From an uncultured Clostridium sp. (GTDB lineage Bacteria > Bacillota > Clostridia > Clostridiales > Clostridiaceae): DNA of 64,000 bases. Below, piece by piece: positions 19,233 through 28,566 of the stretch. Position 1 is the first letter of the stretch, and the number at the start of each line of letters is the position of its first letter. Under the pieces are notes generated by a model. The model ran no database searches, had not been told where the DNA came from, and saw nothing but the letters and a program-made list of their open reading frames with translations. The translations under genes and the position numbers were made by a program. The stretch covers positions 1 to 64,000 of the forward strand of contig NZ_CALEVF010000035.1 in the NCBI RefSeq assembly GCF_937920395.1, read 5' to 3'.

Positions 19233-19940
19233 ATGCATAAACATAAAATTAATAGACATGAAGATGTAGGCCCAACTAATGTATATCCATGTTTTGTTAG
19301 CAGCAATTCACCTACATCTTTTAATCCTATAAGTGTATATCCGAGCATTGATAAAACTGTGGTTGTAGGTCCTTTCTCTAGTATTATAGGTGATGTTAAA
19401 ATTTGCAAAGAAGTATTTATTGCGTGTAATGTAGCACTTAGAGCTGATGAAGGTACACCATTTTATATTGGATATAAAACTAATATTCAAGATGGAGTAA
19501 TATTACATGGGTTAAAAAATATGAAATTTACTGTTGATAATAAAGGGTATTCTATTTATATAGGAAATGAAGTTAGTATTGCTCACGGAGCAATAATACA
19601 TGGTCCATGTATTATTGGAGATAGAACTTTTATTGGATTTAACGTTATTGTTTTTAATTCTATTGTAGAAGAAGGTTGTTACATTGATTTGGGAGCGATT
19701 GTTACAGATGGAGTGCGAATCTCAGCTAATAGGTATGTTCCTGCTGGAGTTATAATAAATACTCAAGAAAAAGCTAATGCTTTAGGAATGGTATCACAAA
19801 GTAATGAGGAGTTCACAAAAGAAGTAATAAAATCAAATGTTGAACTTTCACAAGCTTATTCACTAAAATTTGGTGATACTAAATGTAGTTGTGGCATTTG
19901 TTGTAGTAGGGACACTTTTGAAAAGCTAGAAAATAAATAA
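19233..19940 (+). CDS. Gamma-class carbonic anhydrase (Cam-like, left-handed beta helix)
   Basis: A 235-residue hexapeptide-repeat protein. The zinc ligands are placed as in Methanosarcina Cam: H92 (DGVILHGLK), H118 and H123 (SIAHGAIIHGP). The acidic loop ADEGTP (residues 71-76) matches the Cam loop that carries the proton-shuttle Glu, and NIQDGVILH is near identical to Cam's NVQDGVVLH. It should hydrate CO2 to bicarbonate. No signal peptide is seen, so it is probably cytoplasmic. After the beta helix comes a C-terminal helix and an odd Cys cluster (CSCGICC) absent from classical Cam, which might bind a further metal. The start is ATG 19233 with AAGGAGA upstream. Confidence 0.85.
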   Translation: MHKHKINRHEDVGPTNVYPCFVSSNSPTSFNPISVYPSIDKTVVVGPFSSIIGDVKICKEVFIACNVALRADEGTPFYIGYKTNIQDGVILHGLKNMKFTVDNKGYSIYIGNEVSIAHGAIIHGPCIIGDRTFIGFNVIVFNSIVEEGCYIDLGAIVTDGVRISANRYVPAGVIINTQEKANALGMVSQSNEEFTKEVIKSNVELSQAYSLKFGDTKCSCGICCSRDTFEKLENK

Positions 19941-20129
19941 TAGTATATAAATTGTAGAATCAAAGACAAGCTATGTATATTATTAGATATCTGATATAAT
20001 AGAAACAAAAGTCCGAATATTTTGAAAAGACCAGTATAATGATGGGGTAATCTTATTCAATGAAAAACAAATTTAAGACTGTTAACAGTACATTAGGTAA
20101 TTATTCACATGATGAAGAGGAGGATTATT

Positions 20130-21716
20130 ATGAAAATTCAATTCTATGGAGCAGCAAAAACTGTTACAGGTTCATGCCATATTTTACAGATAAATGGAAA
20201 GACGGTTTTGCTTGATTGTGGTTTATATCAGGGCAAAGGTGAAAAGGTATTTGCAAATGAGGAATTTGATTTTAATCCTAGAGATGTAGATTATGTGATT
20301 TTATCACATGCCCATATAGATCATAGTGGAAGAATACCACTACTTTATAAGATGGGATTTAAGGGAGAAATTTTATCAACTCAGGCGACAATGGATTTAT
20401 GCAGTATTATGCTTCCTGACAGTGGTCATATTCATGAATCTGAGGTGGAGTGGAAAAATAAAAAAAGAAAACGTCAGGGATTAAAAACTTTAGAACCATT
20501 ATATACAGTTAAATTGGCAGAACTTTCTCTTTCACTTTTTAGAGCATTTCCATATGATGAGATGATAGATATTTTTGATGGGTTAAAAATAAGATTTAGA
20601 GATGCAGGGCATCTTTTAGGTTCGGCAATTGTTGAATTATATATGACTGAAAAGGATCAAGAAGAAGTAAAACTTGTGTACAGTGGTGACTTGGGTAATA
20701 TAAATAAGCCAATTTTAAAAGATTCAACCATTATTAAGCATACTGATTACTTGATAATTGAGACCACATACGGTAATAGAGTTCATCCTGAGATTCAGGA
20801 AGATTTAAAAGAGTTATTAAAAATAATTAAGGAGACCTTTGCAAGAGGGGGAAATGTCATTATACCTTCATTTGCAGTGGGGAGGACTCAGGAGATATTA
20901 TATGAATTAAATAAGTATGTAGAAAATGAAGAATTGAAGGATGTTAAAGTTTATATTGACAGTCCGTTGGCTATTCAAGCAACAAAGGTATTTGAGAGTC
21001 ATAATGAAGATTATGACACTGAAGCTAAAGAACTTGTAATGAAGGGAGAGTATCCTTTTAGATTTGATGGTTTGAGATTCTCGGTTTCCTCGAATGATTC
21101 AATGGAGATAAATAAAATAAAGAGTAATGTGATAGTTATATCTGCAAGTGGTATGTGTGATGCAGGTAGAATAAAACATCATCTTAAATATAATTTGTGG
21201 AGAGAAGAATCATCAATTGTTTTTGTAGGATATCAAGCAGAAGGGACGTTGGGACGAAATATAGTAGGTGGGGCAAAAACGGTTAAAATATTTGGAGAAC
21301 AAATTGCGGTTAAAGCTCATATCTATAACCTAGAGGGATTATCTGGACACGCTGATAGAAATGGATTATTTAACTGGATAGAGGAATTTATTGATAAACC
21401 AAAGGAAATTCTGCTTGTTCATGGAGATAAAGAAGCACAGGATAGTTTTAAACAGTTATTGGATTCTAAGGGCTACAGTGCAAGAATTGTTGAAAGTGGA
21501 GAGGAATTCTATATAAATGAAGTTAATAAAATTAATAAAACTGATAAAATCGAAAAAACTTATGGGATCGATAAAGCTTATAAGACTTATAAAGCTGACA
21601 AAGCTGATGAAAATTTAAGAAAAAAATTGATAAAGGACATTAAATCAATAAATAATATTGAAGGTCTAGAAAAAGGAGATTTGCTTGATATTATAAAAGA
21701 TATTATTTATAATTAA
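20130..21716 (+). CDS. Beta-CASP metallo-beta-lactamase-fold hydrolase (RNase J/CPSF-like)
   Basis: A 528-residue protein from ATG 20130. An in-frame ATG at 20109 is rejected because the GAGGAGG ribosome binding site (20117-20123) would be inside the gene. The zinc-binding motif HAHIDHSG is at residues 60-67, with later ligands in RDAGHLLGSA and SGDLGN, and beta-CASP motifs follow (FAVGRTQEILYEL, ISASGMCDAGRIKHHL, GLSGHADRNGL, LLVHGD). Such enzymes (the YsnG/KH-less CPSF type) process RNA. Near the C-terminus, about residues 465-495, lies a degenerate Asn/Asp-Lys-Thr/Ala repeat (INKTDKIEKTYGIDKAYKTY) that looks like an expanded linker. A terminator follows. Confidence 0.85.
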   Translation: MKIQFYGAAKTVTGSCHILQINGKTVLLDCGLYQGKGEKVFANEEFDFNPRDVDYVILSHAHIDHSGRIPLLYKMGFKGEILSTQATMDLCSIMLPDSGHIHESEVEWKNKKRKRQGLKTLEPLYTVKLAELSLSLFRAFPYDEMIDIFDGLKIRFRDAGHLLGSAIVELYMTEKDQEEVKLVYSGDLGNINKPILKDSTIIKHTDYLIIETTYGNRVHPEIQEDLKELLKIIKETFARGGNVIIPSFAVGRTQEILYELNKYVENEELKDVKVYIDSPLAIQATKVFESHNEDYDTEAKELVMKGEYPFRFDGLRFSVSSNDSMEINKIKSNVIVISASGMCDAGRIKHHLKYNLWREESSIVFVGYQAEGTLGRNIVGGAKTVKIFGEQIAVKAHIYNLEGLSGHADRNGLFNWIEEFIDKPKEILLVHGDKEAQDSFKQLLDSKGYSARIVESGEEFYINEVNKINKTDKIEKTYGIDKAYKTYKADKADENLRKKLIKDIKSINNIEGLEKGDLLDIIKDIIYN

Positions 21717-21797
21717 AAGGAATCTAACAATATTATAAAATGAAAATCATGTTTTAAAAAGTAATATTTGAACTTCAATTGATATATAATAAAAATG

Positions 21798-21833
21798 AAA
21801 GTCCTGAATTAATTCAAGACTTTTATTTTTTAC
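21798..21833 (+). terminator. Terminator after beta-CASP hydrolase gene
   Basis: Inverted repeat AAAGTCCTGAATT / AATTCAAGACTTT (one mismatch) followed by TATTTTTTA, 82 bases after the stop and 32 bases before the next gene. Confidence 0.75.
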
Positions 21834-21864
21834 ATCTATTCTGTTTTATAAAGGAGAATAAATT

Positions 21865-23670
21865 ATGAAAACGGCTTTAAAAGAAAGAAAGGATGTAGAT
21901 AAGTCACTTACTTGGGATTTATCTTCACTATTCCAATCAGAGAAGCAGTATGATTTAGCGTTGAAAGGGTTAGAAGAACTTACTCTAGCAATAGAAAAAA
22001 ACTATAAACGAAAGTTGAACAACGCTAGTATTATAAATGACTGTTTAGATAAAATGAGGGTTGTTATGGAGGGTGAAGATCTTATAGAGAATTATGCAAG
22101 TCTTCAAGTTTCTACAGATCAATCTAATGAAGAAAACCAAACTAGATATATAAAATCTATTAACGTATTAGCTGATTTAGAGAGCAGATTAAGTTTTGTA
22201 GAAAGCGAAATTAATGAGCTAGATGATAAAATAATAGATGAAGCAATTGAAAAGTCAAAAGAAAATGCCCATTATTTAAGTGAGATAAAAAGATTTAAGA
22301 AACATTCATTACATCCAGAAGTTGAAAAGGCATTATCTGCTTTGTCTGGAACATTAGATTCTTCTTATTCAACATATGAGACAACTAAATTAAGTGATAT
22401 GGATTTTGAAAATTTTATTGTAGATGGAATCGAATATCCTCTTAGTTACGTACTTTTTGAAGATGAATGGGAATATGAGACTGATACTAAAATTAGAAGA
22501 GCCGCTTTTAAAGCGTTTTCCTTAAAACTCGGAGAATATAAACATACAGTAGCAGCACTTTATCAAACGCAGGTACAAAAGGAAAAAACAATAGCAACTC
22601 TTAGAGGATTTGATTCTGTTATAGATAGTTTATTGTTTCCTCAAGAGGTAGAGAGGGAATTATATGATAGACAAATAGATATAATTATGGAAAAGTTAGC
22701 ACCACATATGAGAAAATATGCGAAACTGCTCCAAAAAATTCACAAGCTTGATGAAATGACCTTTGCAGATTTAAAGCTTGAAGTTGATCCAACCTATGAG
22801 CCAACCATATCTGTGGAGGAATCAAAGAAATATGTTGAGGGAGCATTATCAGTTTTAGGTGAAGATTATGTAGAGATGGTAAAAAAAGCTTATGATGAAA
22901 AATGGATTGACTTTGTTCAAAACAAAGGAAAATCAACAGGTGGTTTTTGTGCTACTCCTTATGGTAGTCATCCTCTAATTTTATTATCTTGGACCGAGAA
23001 AATGAAAGAAGCATTTGTACTTGCTCATGAATTAGGCCATGCAGGTCATTTTACGTTAATTAACAAAAATCAAAATATTTATAATGCTCAGCCCTCATTA
23101 TATTTTATAGAAGCACCATCTACTATGAATGAGATGCTTATGTCAAATTATCTTATGAAAACAAATGATGAACCTAGATTTAAGAGATGGGTTTTATCTT
23201 CTATGATTAGCCGTACTTATTACCATAACTTTGTAACGCATTTATTAGAAGCAGCTTATCAAAGAGAAGTTTATAAAACAATAGATGCAGGTGGAAGTGT
23301 GCAAGCTACAAACCTTAATGAAATAAAGAAAGGTGTTCTTAAAAAATTCTGGGGAGATTCTGTGAAAATTGTTGATGGTGCAGAACTTACATGGATGAGA
23401 CAGCCACATTATTATATGGGACTTTATCCATACACATATAGTGCTGGACTTACAATAGCTACGCAGGTAAGTAACAGAATTTTAAAAGAAGGAAGGCCGG
23501 CTGTAGATGACTGGAGAAAAGTATTAAAAGCAGGAGGCACTAAATCGCCAATAGAACTTGCTAAAATGGCAGGAGTAGATATAACAACTGACAAACCGCT
23601 ATTAGATACTATAGAGTATATAGGAAATATAATTGACGAAATAATAAAGCTTACAGATGAGATGGAGTAA
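21865..23670 (+). CDS. pepF: Oligoendopeptidase F (M3 metallopeptidase)
   Basis: A 601-residue cytoplasmic zinc peptidase of the usual family length. The HExxH site reads HELGH at residues 388-392 (VLAHELGHAGHF), and the third zinc ligand is the Glu in EAPSTMNEML about 24 residues on. The N-terminal helical domain (to about 190) is the M3 family cap, and TYYHNFVTHLLEAAYQREVY and QPHYYMGLYPYTYSAGL are conserved substrate-cleft segments. The enzyme degrades peptides of about 7-17 residues. The start is ATG 21865 with AAAGGAG upstream. It is flanked by terminators on both sides, so it is monocistronic. Confidence 0.93.
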   Translation: MKTALKERKDVDKSLTWDLSSLFQSEKQYDLALKGLEELTLAIEKNYKRKLNNASIINDCLDKMRVVMEGEDLIENYASLQVSTDQSNEENQTRYIKSINVLADLESRLSFVESEINELDDKIIDEAIEKSKENAHYLSEIKRFKKHSLHPEVEKALSALSGTLDSSYSTYETTKLSDMDFENFIVDGIEYPLSYVLFEDEWEYETDTKIRRAAFKAFSLKLGEYKHTVAALYQTQVQKEKTIATLRGFDSVIDSLLFPQEVERELYDRQIDIIMEKLAPHMRKYAKLLQKIHKLDEMTFADLKLEVDPTYEPTISVEESKKYVEGALSVLGEDYVEMVKKAYDEKWIDFVQNKGKSTGGFCATPYGSHPLILLSWTEKMKEAFVLAHELGHAGHFTLINKNQNIYNAQPSLYFIEAPSTMNEMLMSNYLMKTNDEPRFKRWVLSSMISRTYYHNFVTHLLEAAYQREVYKTIDAGGSVQATNLNEIKKGVLKKFWGDSVKIVDGAELTWMRQPHYYMGLYPYTYSAGLTIATQVSNRILKEGRPAVDDWRKVLKAGGTKSPIELAKMAGVDITTDKPLLDTIEYIGNIIDEIIKLTDEME

Positions 23671-23742
23671 TAATACAAATAGAACTAAAGGATTTAATAA
23701 TATTAAATAATGAATAGAAAGTAATTGGAATATAAATAGAAT

Positions 23743-23803
23743 AATATTAAAAGTAAAAAAGCTGTACTCTTGCTATGAGTATAGCTTTTTTACTTTTAAT
23801 ATT
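23743..23803 (+). terminator. Long terminator hairpin after pepF
   Basis: A 27-bp inverted repeat (23743-23769 with 23777-23803, one mismatch) with a 7-base loop TTGCTAT. The inner part, GCTGTACTC / GAGTATAGC flanked by A6 and T6, is a standard terminator; the outer arms extend it unusually far. Confidence 0.85.
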
Positions 23804-23895
23804 ATTTTAAGAATTTTTTAATGTAAATTTAATCTTAAATATCTATAATGAGAGTGGTTTATTATTTAGTAGATGGTATGGAGGAGATAGTAAAA

Positions 23896-24483
23896 ATGAA
23901 TATGAAATTTTTTAGAATAATAAATAATTTAGCAAATAAAAACGTGATTTTAGATAATACAATGATTTTCTTTTCTCAATATGTACCTTATATATTTATG
24001 GCAGTTGTTGTAATAGCATTTATTTTAGGGATAAAACAAAAGAAATCCGAATATAGAAAAATAGCTGTTAGTACAGTTGTTATAACAGGTATAAATTTAA
24101 TCATAAATTTAATCATTAGAAGTATGTTTTATGTGGACAGACCTTTTGTTCATAATAAGGTGAATTTATTATTGCCTCACGATACAGCCTCGTCCTTCCC
24201 AAGTAATCATGCTACTGGAACAATGAGTATAGCTTTAGGTTTAAAAAAATACAATAGAATACTAGGAATGATAATGACAATATTATCAATAATCGTAAGC
24301 TTTTCAAGAGTGTATGTTGGACACCACTATCCTATGGATATTATAGGAGCGTATATAATTGTTTTTACAACAAGCTACATTTATAACTTAAAATTAAGAA
24401 GTAAGGTAGAAAATTTATATGGAATAGTTGAAAAGAAAATAGCAATAAAATTAGGGCTTAAATCATTATACAAAGAAGATTAG
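23896..24483 (+). CDS. PAP2 phosphatase, BcrC-like undecaprenyl-diphosphatase
   Basis: A 195-residue membrane phosphatase with five or six helices. The three PAP2 active-site motifs are intact: the first around RSMFYVDRPF (no exact K-x6-RP), FPSNHATG as motif two with the catalytic His, and SRVYVGHHYPMDII as motif three. The size and motif spacing fit BcrC/YbjG-type enzymes that recycle undecaprenyl pyrophosphate for wall synthesis and give bacitracin tolerance. ATG 23896 is chosen over the ATG at 23848, because GGAGGAGA (23879-23886) precedes it by 9 bases. A second, truncated PAP2-type gene is present at 47.7 kb. Confidence 0.85.
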   Translation: MNMKFFRIINNLANKNVILDNTMIFFSQYVPYIFMAVVVIAFILGIKQKKSEYRKIAVSTVVITGINLIINLIIRSMFYVDRPFVHNKVNLLLPHDTASSFPSNHATGTMSIALGLKKYNRILGMIMTILSIIVSFSRVYVGHHYPMDIIGAYIIVFTTSYIYNLKLRSKVENLYGIVEKKIAIKLGLKSLYKED

Positions 24484-24770
24484 TATTAAGCTTTTCATAT
24501 ACAAATTCAAATAGTTTGCCGCCACACCAAACTCATCTGCGGCATTTACAAGTGGTGACAAAAACTAATGTTACCCACCTTACTCCCTCTAATTTCTAGT
24601 TTATAAATAGTTTAACAATGATTTATTTATAGTTTACATTTTTGTTTTATACTGTGTTTATAGTAAGATAAGAAACATTGGGTGAAAAATAAAAATATGA
24701 TTTTAGTAAAATAAAAATATTAAAAGAAATTTATAAGAATAATAATCTAATTAGATGGGAGCGTGTAATC
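24484..24770. other. Intergenic region with a GC-richer patch
   Basis: The segment 24518-24590 is richer in GC than its surroundings and includes the inverted repeat TGCCGC / GCGGCA (24517-24522, 24538-24543). Read on the minus strand it gives a protein-like SPLVNAADEFGVAANYL without a start codon, suggesting a gene remnant. The rest is AT-rich and probably holds the promoter for the next gene. Confidence 0.35.
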
Positions 24771-25370
24771 GTGAAGGTAAAAACTCATGTTAAGATAGCG
24801 GAGTTAGCATTTAAGAATAATATAATAATTATGCCTAAAGGATTTTCTAAAATTATGTTTAATTTTGGACTTGTGATGATTGATCAAAGCTGGCAGGTTA
24901 TAACACATCCACATTATATGAATAAATCTATAGGATATGTTCTTGAAAAGATAGAAAAGCTCCTTTTAGTTAAAAAATTTAATGGTTATCATTCGATGCA
25001 ATTAGGAATAGTTGTTCATTATCTATGTGACTTTTGCTGCAATGCTCATATATCAGGAGCAGTTGGGAATATTCAATATCATTTAAAGTATGAACGAGAC
25101 CTTCAAAGATATCTACTAGATAATTATGATAATTTAGGAGAGCAACTTAATAAGCCTTTAAATGATAAAGGTCATAGATTAAATAGCCTTGCTTTAATAA
25201 AAGCGTCAATTGAAAATGTTTTAGATGATTACATGGAAGGTGAGGCATCTTATTTACTGGATATTAAACAATGCGTTGAAATTACTTCTATGGTTTGCTC
25301 TAATGTTTTTGATTTTAATGTGAGTTTATCAAGAAATATTGTTTTTAAGGCGAAACAATTTCAAATATAA
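24771..25370 (+). CDS. Zinc-dependent phospholipase C-like protein
   Basis: A 199-residue helical protein with the His pattern of the ZnPLC/S1-P1-like superfamily: H6 at the N-terminus ([10 protein letters not shown]), HPHYMN near 45, [21 protein letters not shown] near 75-95, and further on [10 protein letters not shown]. In clostridial alpha-toxin similar His and Asp residues bind three zincs. There is no signal peptide, and the toxin's C2-like domain is absent, so this is an intracellular family member of unknown substrate. The start is GTG 24771 with GATGGGAG upstream. It stands alone, 66 bases before a two-component system. Confidence 0.65.
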   Translation: MKVKTHVKIAELAFKNNIIIMPKGFSKIMFNFGLVMIDQSWQVITHPHYMNKSIGYVLEKIEKLLLVKKFNGYHSMQLGIVVHYLCDFCCNAHISGAVGNIQYHLKYERDLQRYLLDNYDNLGEQLNKPLNDKGHRLNSLALIKASIENVLDDYMEGEASYLLDIKQCVEITSMVCSNVFDFNVSLSRNIVFKAKQFQI

Positions 25371-25435
25371 ATTAACAAAACGATATGAAAACGTTAGTTT
25401 ATTTATAGTATAATAAATGGAGCGAGGTGAATTAT

Positions 25436-26875
25436 TTGACAATAAAAAAACGCTTATTTATTTCTAATTTTCTAATGATTGTCATACCTGCAATTATAGG
25501 TCTTATAATGGTAGGGGGTACAATGTTTGCAGTTATGGAGATAATGGGAACTCATGATCAAAACGAGAAATCATTTTATGATTCAAAACAAAAAACAGAC
25601 ATGCTTATACATAATTGGTCGCGCAGTATTAACATTAATCAAATGAAGGTGGATTTAGACAGCTTTAATGAAAAACATAGAGATAAGAAAATTTCATTAT
25701 TCATTTATGAAGGTAAGAAATTGGTATATCCGTTATCGACTATTAAAAGTACTCCCATTTGGGATGCTGCTATTTCACAAAATGGTAGTCATACGTTTTT
25801 TATGGATAATATAGCTATCTATAAGGAAAACGTAGGTAAATACAGTATAATTTTAGAGGATACTAATTTCAGCTCGCGTAATAAGCAAGATGGTGGAGCA
25901 TATGATAAGGTAGTGTTTAACTTAGTAGTAATAATGAGTTTGCTTATTATCGCTATTATATTGCTAACAAATAGATTTTTAACACGTTTTGTATTTAAGA
26001 GTATTATAGTACCGTTAGATACTTTAGTATATGGAGTGCGCCAAATTCGTGATGGTAATTTAGATTATAATATAGAGTATAATGAAAAAGATGAATTTGA
26101 AGGTATATGTTCTGATTTTAACGAAATGGCTCAGCGACTTTTAGATTCTGTAAATGCAAGGCAAAAGGATGAAGCTAATCGTAAAGAATTAATTGCTGGA
26201 ATTTCCCATGATCTACGAACTCCATTAACATCTATAAAAGCCTATGTTGAGGGACTTGATACAGGAGTGGCATCTACTCCTGAAATTCAGAAACGTTACT
26301 TAGATACCATAAAGAATAAGACTGTTGATTTGGAACATATCGTAAGTCAATTGTTTTTGTTTTCTAAATTAGATATTGGAGAATTCCCTCTTTATCTGGA
26401 GAAAGCAGACATTGGTAAAGAATTGTCTAATATGATAGTTAATCTTAAAGAGGAATATAAGAAAAAGGGACTCATTATTACACTTATACAAAATGTTAAA
26501 GACATTTATGTTCAAGCAGATATTGTGCAGCTACGTAATGCTGTAATTAATATTTTAGAAAATAGTGTTAAATATAAAAATATAGAGCAATGCCAAATGA
26601 GAATTCTATGTGAGGCAGACGATAATAATGTGGAAATTAAATTAGAAGATAATGGATCGGGTGTCCCTGAGGAAGCACTTGAAAAATTATTTGATATTTT
26701 TTATCGAACAGATCCTTCTAGAAGTAATCCTAGTAAAGGTAGTGGATTAGGACTTTCTATAACAGCAAAAATCATAGAAAAGTTAGGTGGATCAATACGA
26801 GCAGAGAATATACCAGAAGGTGGACTTGCTATTATTATGATGCTCCCAAAATATACAGGAGGTAACAATGCTTAA
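25436..26875 (+). CDS. Sensor histidine kinase
   Basis: A 479-residue membrane kinase. Helices are at about residues 8-32 and 162-182, with a 130-residue extracellular sensor between them, then HAMP (to about 235), HisKA with phospho-acceptor H258 (GISHDLRTPLTSIKAYVEG), and a HATPase domain with N box (NAVINILENSVKY), G1 (LEDNGSGVP) and G2 (GSGLGLSI). TTG 25436 is preferred, as the GAGGTGA sequence at 25424-25430 is then the ribosome binding site; GTG 25427 lies inside it. Its stop overlaps the response-regulator gene by 8 bases. Signals sensed cannot be deduced. Confidence 0.9.
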   Translation: MTIKKRLFISNFLMIVIPAIIGLIMVGGTMFAVMEIMGTHDQNEKSFYDSKQKTDMLIHNWSRSININQMKVDLDSFNEKHRDKKISLFIYEGKKLVYPLSTIKSTPIWDAAISQNGSHTFFMDNIAIYKENVGKYSIILEDTNFSSRNKQDGGAYDKVVFNLVVIMSLLIIAIILLTNRFLTRFVFKSIIVPLDTLVYGVRQIRDGNLDYNIEYNEKDEFEGICSDFNEMAQRLLDSVNARQKDEANRKELIAGISHDLRTPLTSIKAYVEGLDTGVASTPEIQKRYLDTIKNKTVDLEHIVSQLFLFSKLDIGEFPLYLEKADIGKELSNMIVNLKEEYKKKGLIITLIQNVKDIYVQADIVQLRNAVINILENSVKYKNIEQCQMRILCEADDNNVEIKLEDNGSGVPEEALEKLFDIFYRTDPSRSNPSKGSGLGLSITAKIIEKLGGSIRAENIPEGGLAIIMMLPKYTGGNNA

Positions 26876-27557
26876 AAAAATTCTGATTATTGAAGACGAT
26901 AAATCTATTGCAGAGATTGAAAGAGATTTTTTAGAGATAAATGGGTTTGAAACCTTTATTGTAGCAGATGGAATAAAAGGTTTAAAATATGCATCCTCAG
27001 GAGAATATGATTTAATTTTACTTGATTTGATGCTGCCCAACATAAATGGATATGAAATTTGTAAGAAAATACGAGGAATAATTGATATTCCAATAATAAT
27101 GGTAACTGCAAGAATTGAAGATATAGATAAAATAAGAGGTTTGGGATTAGGTGCTGATGACTATATTTCAAAACCTTTTTCTCCTACTGAGCTTGTTGCA
27201 AGAGTAAAAGCAAATTTAGCACAATATGAACGATTAAGAGGTAATGTATTCTTAGCTGAAGAAATACAAGTTGGTAATGTGAGAATTAATTCCAAAGCAC
27301 ATCGTGTATATGTAGATGATCATGAGATTGAGTTTAAGAATAAAGAGTATGAATTGCTCTTATTTCTTGTGACAAATGCAGATGTTGTTTTTAACAAAGA
27401 AATATTATATGAAAAAATTTGGGGAATGGATGCATATGGAGACAGTAAGACTGTTGCAGTTCATATTAATCGGTTAAGAGAAAAAATTGAAAAAGATCCA
27501 TCTAACCCCATACATATTCAAACTGTATGGGGTGCTGGATATCGGTTTAAAGTATAA
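26868..27557 (+). CDS. OmpR/PhoB-family response regulator
   Basis: A 229-residue DNA-binding regulator. The receiver domain has the acidic pair in EDDKS, the phospho-acceptor D53 (LILLDLMLPNING), the Thr in MVTAR and the Lys in SKPFSP. The C-terminal winged helix (about 130-229) ends in the typical KTVAVHINRLREKIE and IQTVWGAGYRF. It is translated from ATG 26868 after GGAGGTAAC and overlaps the kinase gene, so the pair is co-expressed and cognate. Targets are unknown; the kinase and regulator are not adjacent to an obvious transporter. Confidence 0.93.
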   Translation: MLKKILIIEDDKSIAEIERDFLEINGFETFIVADGIKGLKYASSGEYDLILLDLMLPNINGYEICKKIRGIIDIPIIMVTARIEDIDKIRGLGLGADDYISKPFSPTELVARVKANLAQYERLRGNVFLAEEIQVGNVRINSKAHRVYVDDHEIEFKNKEYELLLFLVTNADVVFNKEILYEKIWGMDAYGDSKTVAVHINRLREKIEKDPSNPIHIQTVWGAGYRFKV

Positions 27558-27727
27558 ATCATATAGTAACACGATTTTGAAAATTATTAACATATAAAGT
27601 TATTTTGATTGTCGCTTTGGATTTTTTTATTAAATTACTTAGAAATAAAAAATATAAAATTGATAATTAGCCTAAATAAAAAGTAAATGTTAAACCTATG
27701 GTATAATTATCTTGGGGTGAGGTACGA

Positions 27728-28492
27728 ATGATTACAATATTATCACCAGCGAAAAATTTAAAAATGGACAAGACAGTTAATACTAGTTTATTTACTAAGC
27801 CTATATTTATCAAGGAAGCAAGTAGCTTAATTAAGGAGCTTATAAAATATCCCCCGGAAGATTTGGAAGGGTTAATGAAAATAAATAGTAAACTTGCAGA
27901 GCAAAATTTTATGAGGCATATTACATGGGAAAAAGAACATGATTTATCAAATGGTAAACAAGCATTACTTGCATATGATGGTGCAGCATTTAAGGGATTA
28001 AATGGAGGTGATTTAAATCAGCAACAGCTATCTTTTGCTAATAAGCATTTAATAATATTATCCGGATTATATGGTGCACTTAGGCCACTTGATTTAATAC
28101 AACCTTATAGGTTAGAGATGGGAATAAAGCTTAAAAATAAACGAGGTAATAACTTATATAATTTTTGGGGAAATAAGATTACTGCTTATATTAAAAAGGA
28201 ATTAAAGACACAAAATGATAACATACTTATAAATTTAGCATCAAAGGAATATTCCTCGGTAATAGATATGAGCAAAATCAATGTAAATGCGATAACACCT
28301 GTGTTTAAAGATTATAAAAATGGAAATAATAAAGTTATAACTATTTACACAAAACGGGCAAGAGGATTAATGAGCCGGTTTATAATTGAAAATAGTATTA
28401 GTTTACCGGGTGATTTAAAAGAATTTAACGAAGAGGGGTATAGTTATAACAAATATCTATCTTCGGACGCGGAATTCGTATTTACTAGATAA
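27728..28492 (+). CDS. yaaA: YaaA family protein (peroxide stress response)
   Basis: A 254-residue protein with the family N-terminus MITILSPAKNLKMDK, the central LLAYDGAAFKGL and LSGLYGALRPLDLIQPYRLEMG blocks, and a C-terminal INLASKEYSSVIDM, RARGLMSRFI region. In E. coli YaaA lowers free iron during hydrogen-peroxide stress and has a DNA-binding helix-hairpin-helix fold. The start is ATG 27728 with GGGGTGAGG upstream and a TATAAT-type -10 at about 27701. A strong bidirectional terminator follows. Confidence 0.9.
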   Translation: MITILSPAKNLKMDKTVNTSLFTKPIFIKEASSLIKELIKYPPEDLEGLMKINSKLAEQNFMRHITWEKEHDLSNGKQALLAYDGAAFKGLNGGDLNQQQLSFANKHLIILSGLYGALRPLDLIQPYRLEMGIKLKNKRGNNLYNFWGNKITAYIKKELKTQNDNILINLASKEYSSVIDMSKINVNAITPVFKDYKNGNNKVITIYTKRARGLMSRFIIENSISLPGDLKEFNEEGYSYNKYLSSDAEFVFTR

Positions 28493-28511
28493 ATGTACTC
28501 ATTGTGGTGAG

Positions 28512-28548
28512 AAAGGACGACTAATCAAATAATGATTAGTCGTCCTTT
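28512..28548 (+). terminator. Bidirectional terminator between yaaA and gntR-type gene
   Basis: A perfect 16-bp inverted repeat (28512-28527 with 28533-28548), AAAGGACGACTAATCA on the left arm, with a 5-base loop and a T-rich flank on the right. It serves two convergent genes. Confidence 0.9.
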
Positions 28549-28566
28549 TAATTGTAATGTCTATTT

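Noticed and set aside
20109-20111. ATG 20109 as start of the beta-CASP hydrolase
   Set aside because: The GAGGAGG ribosome binding site for ATG 20130 would lie inside the coding sequence.
23743-23803. 27-bp inverted repeat as a mobile-element end
   Set aside because: Loop size, position directly after pepF and the A/T-flanked core fit a terminator; no transposase is near.
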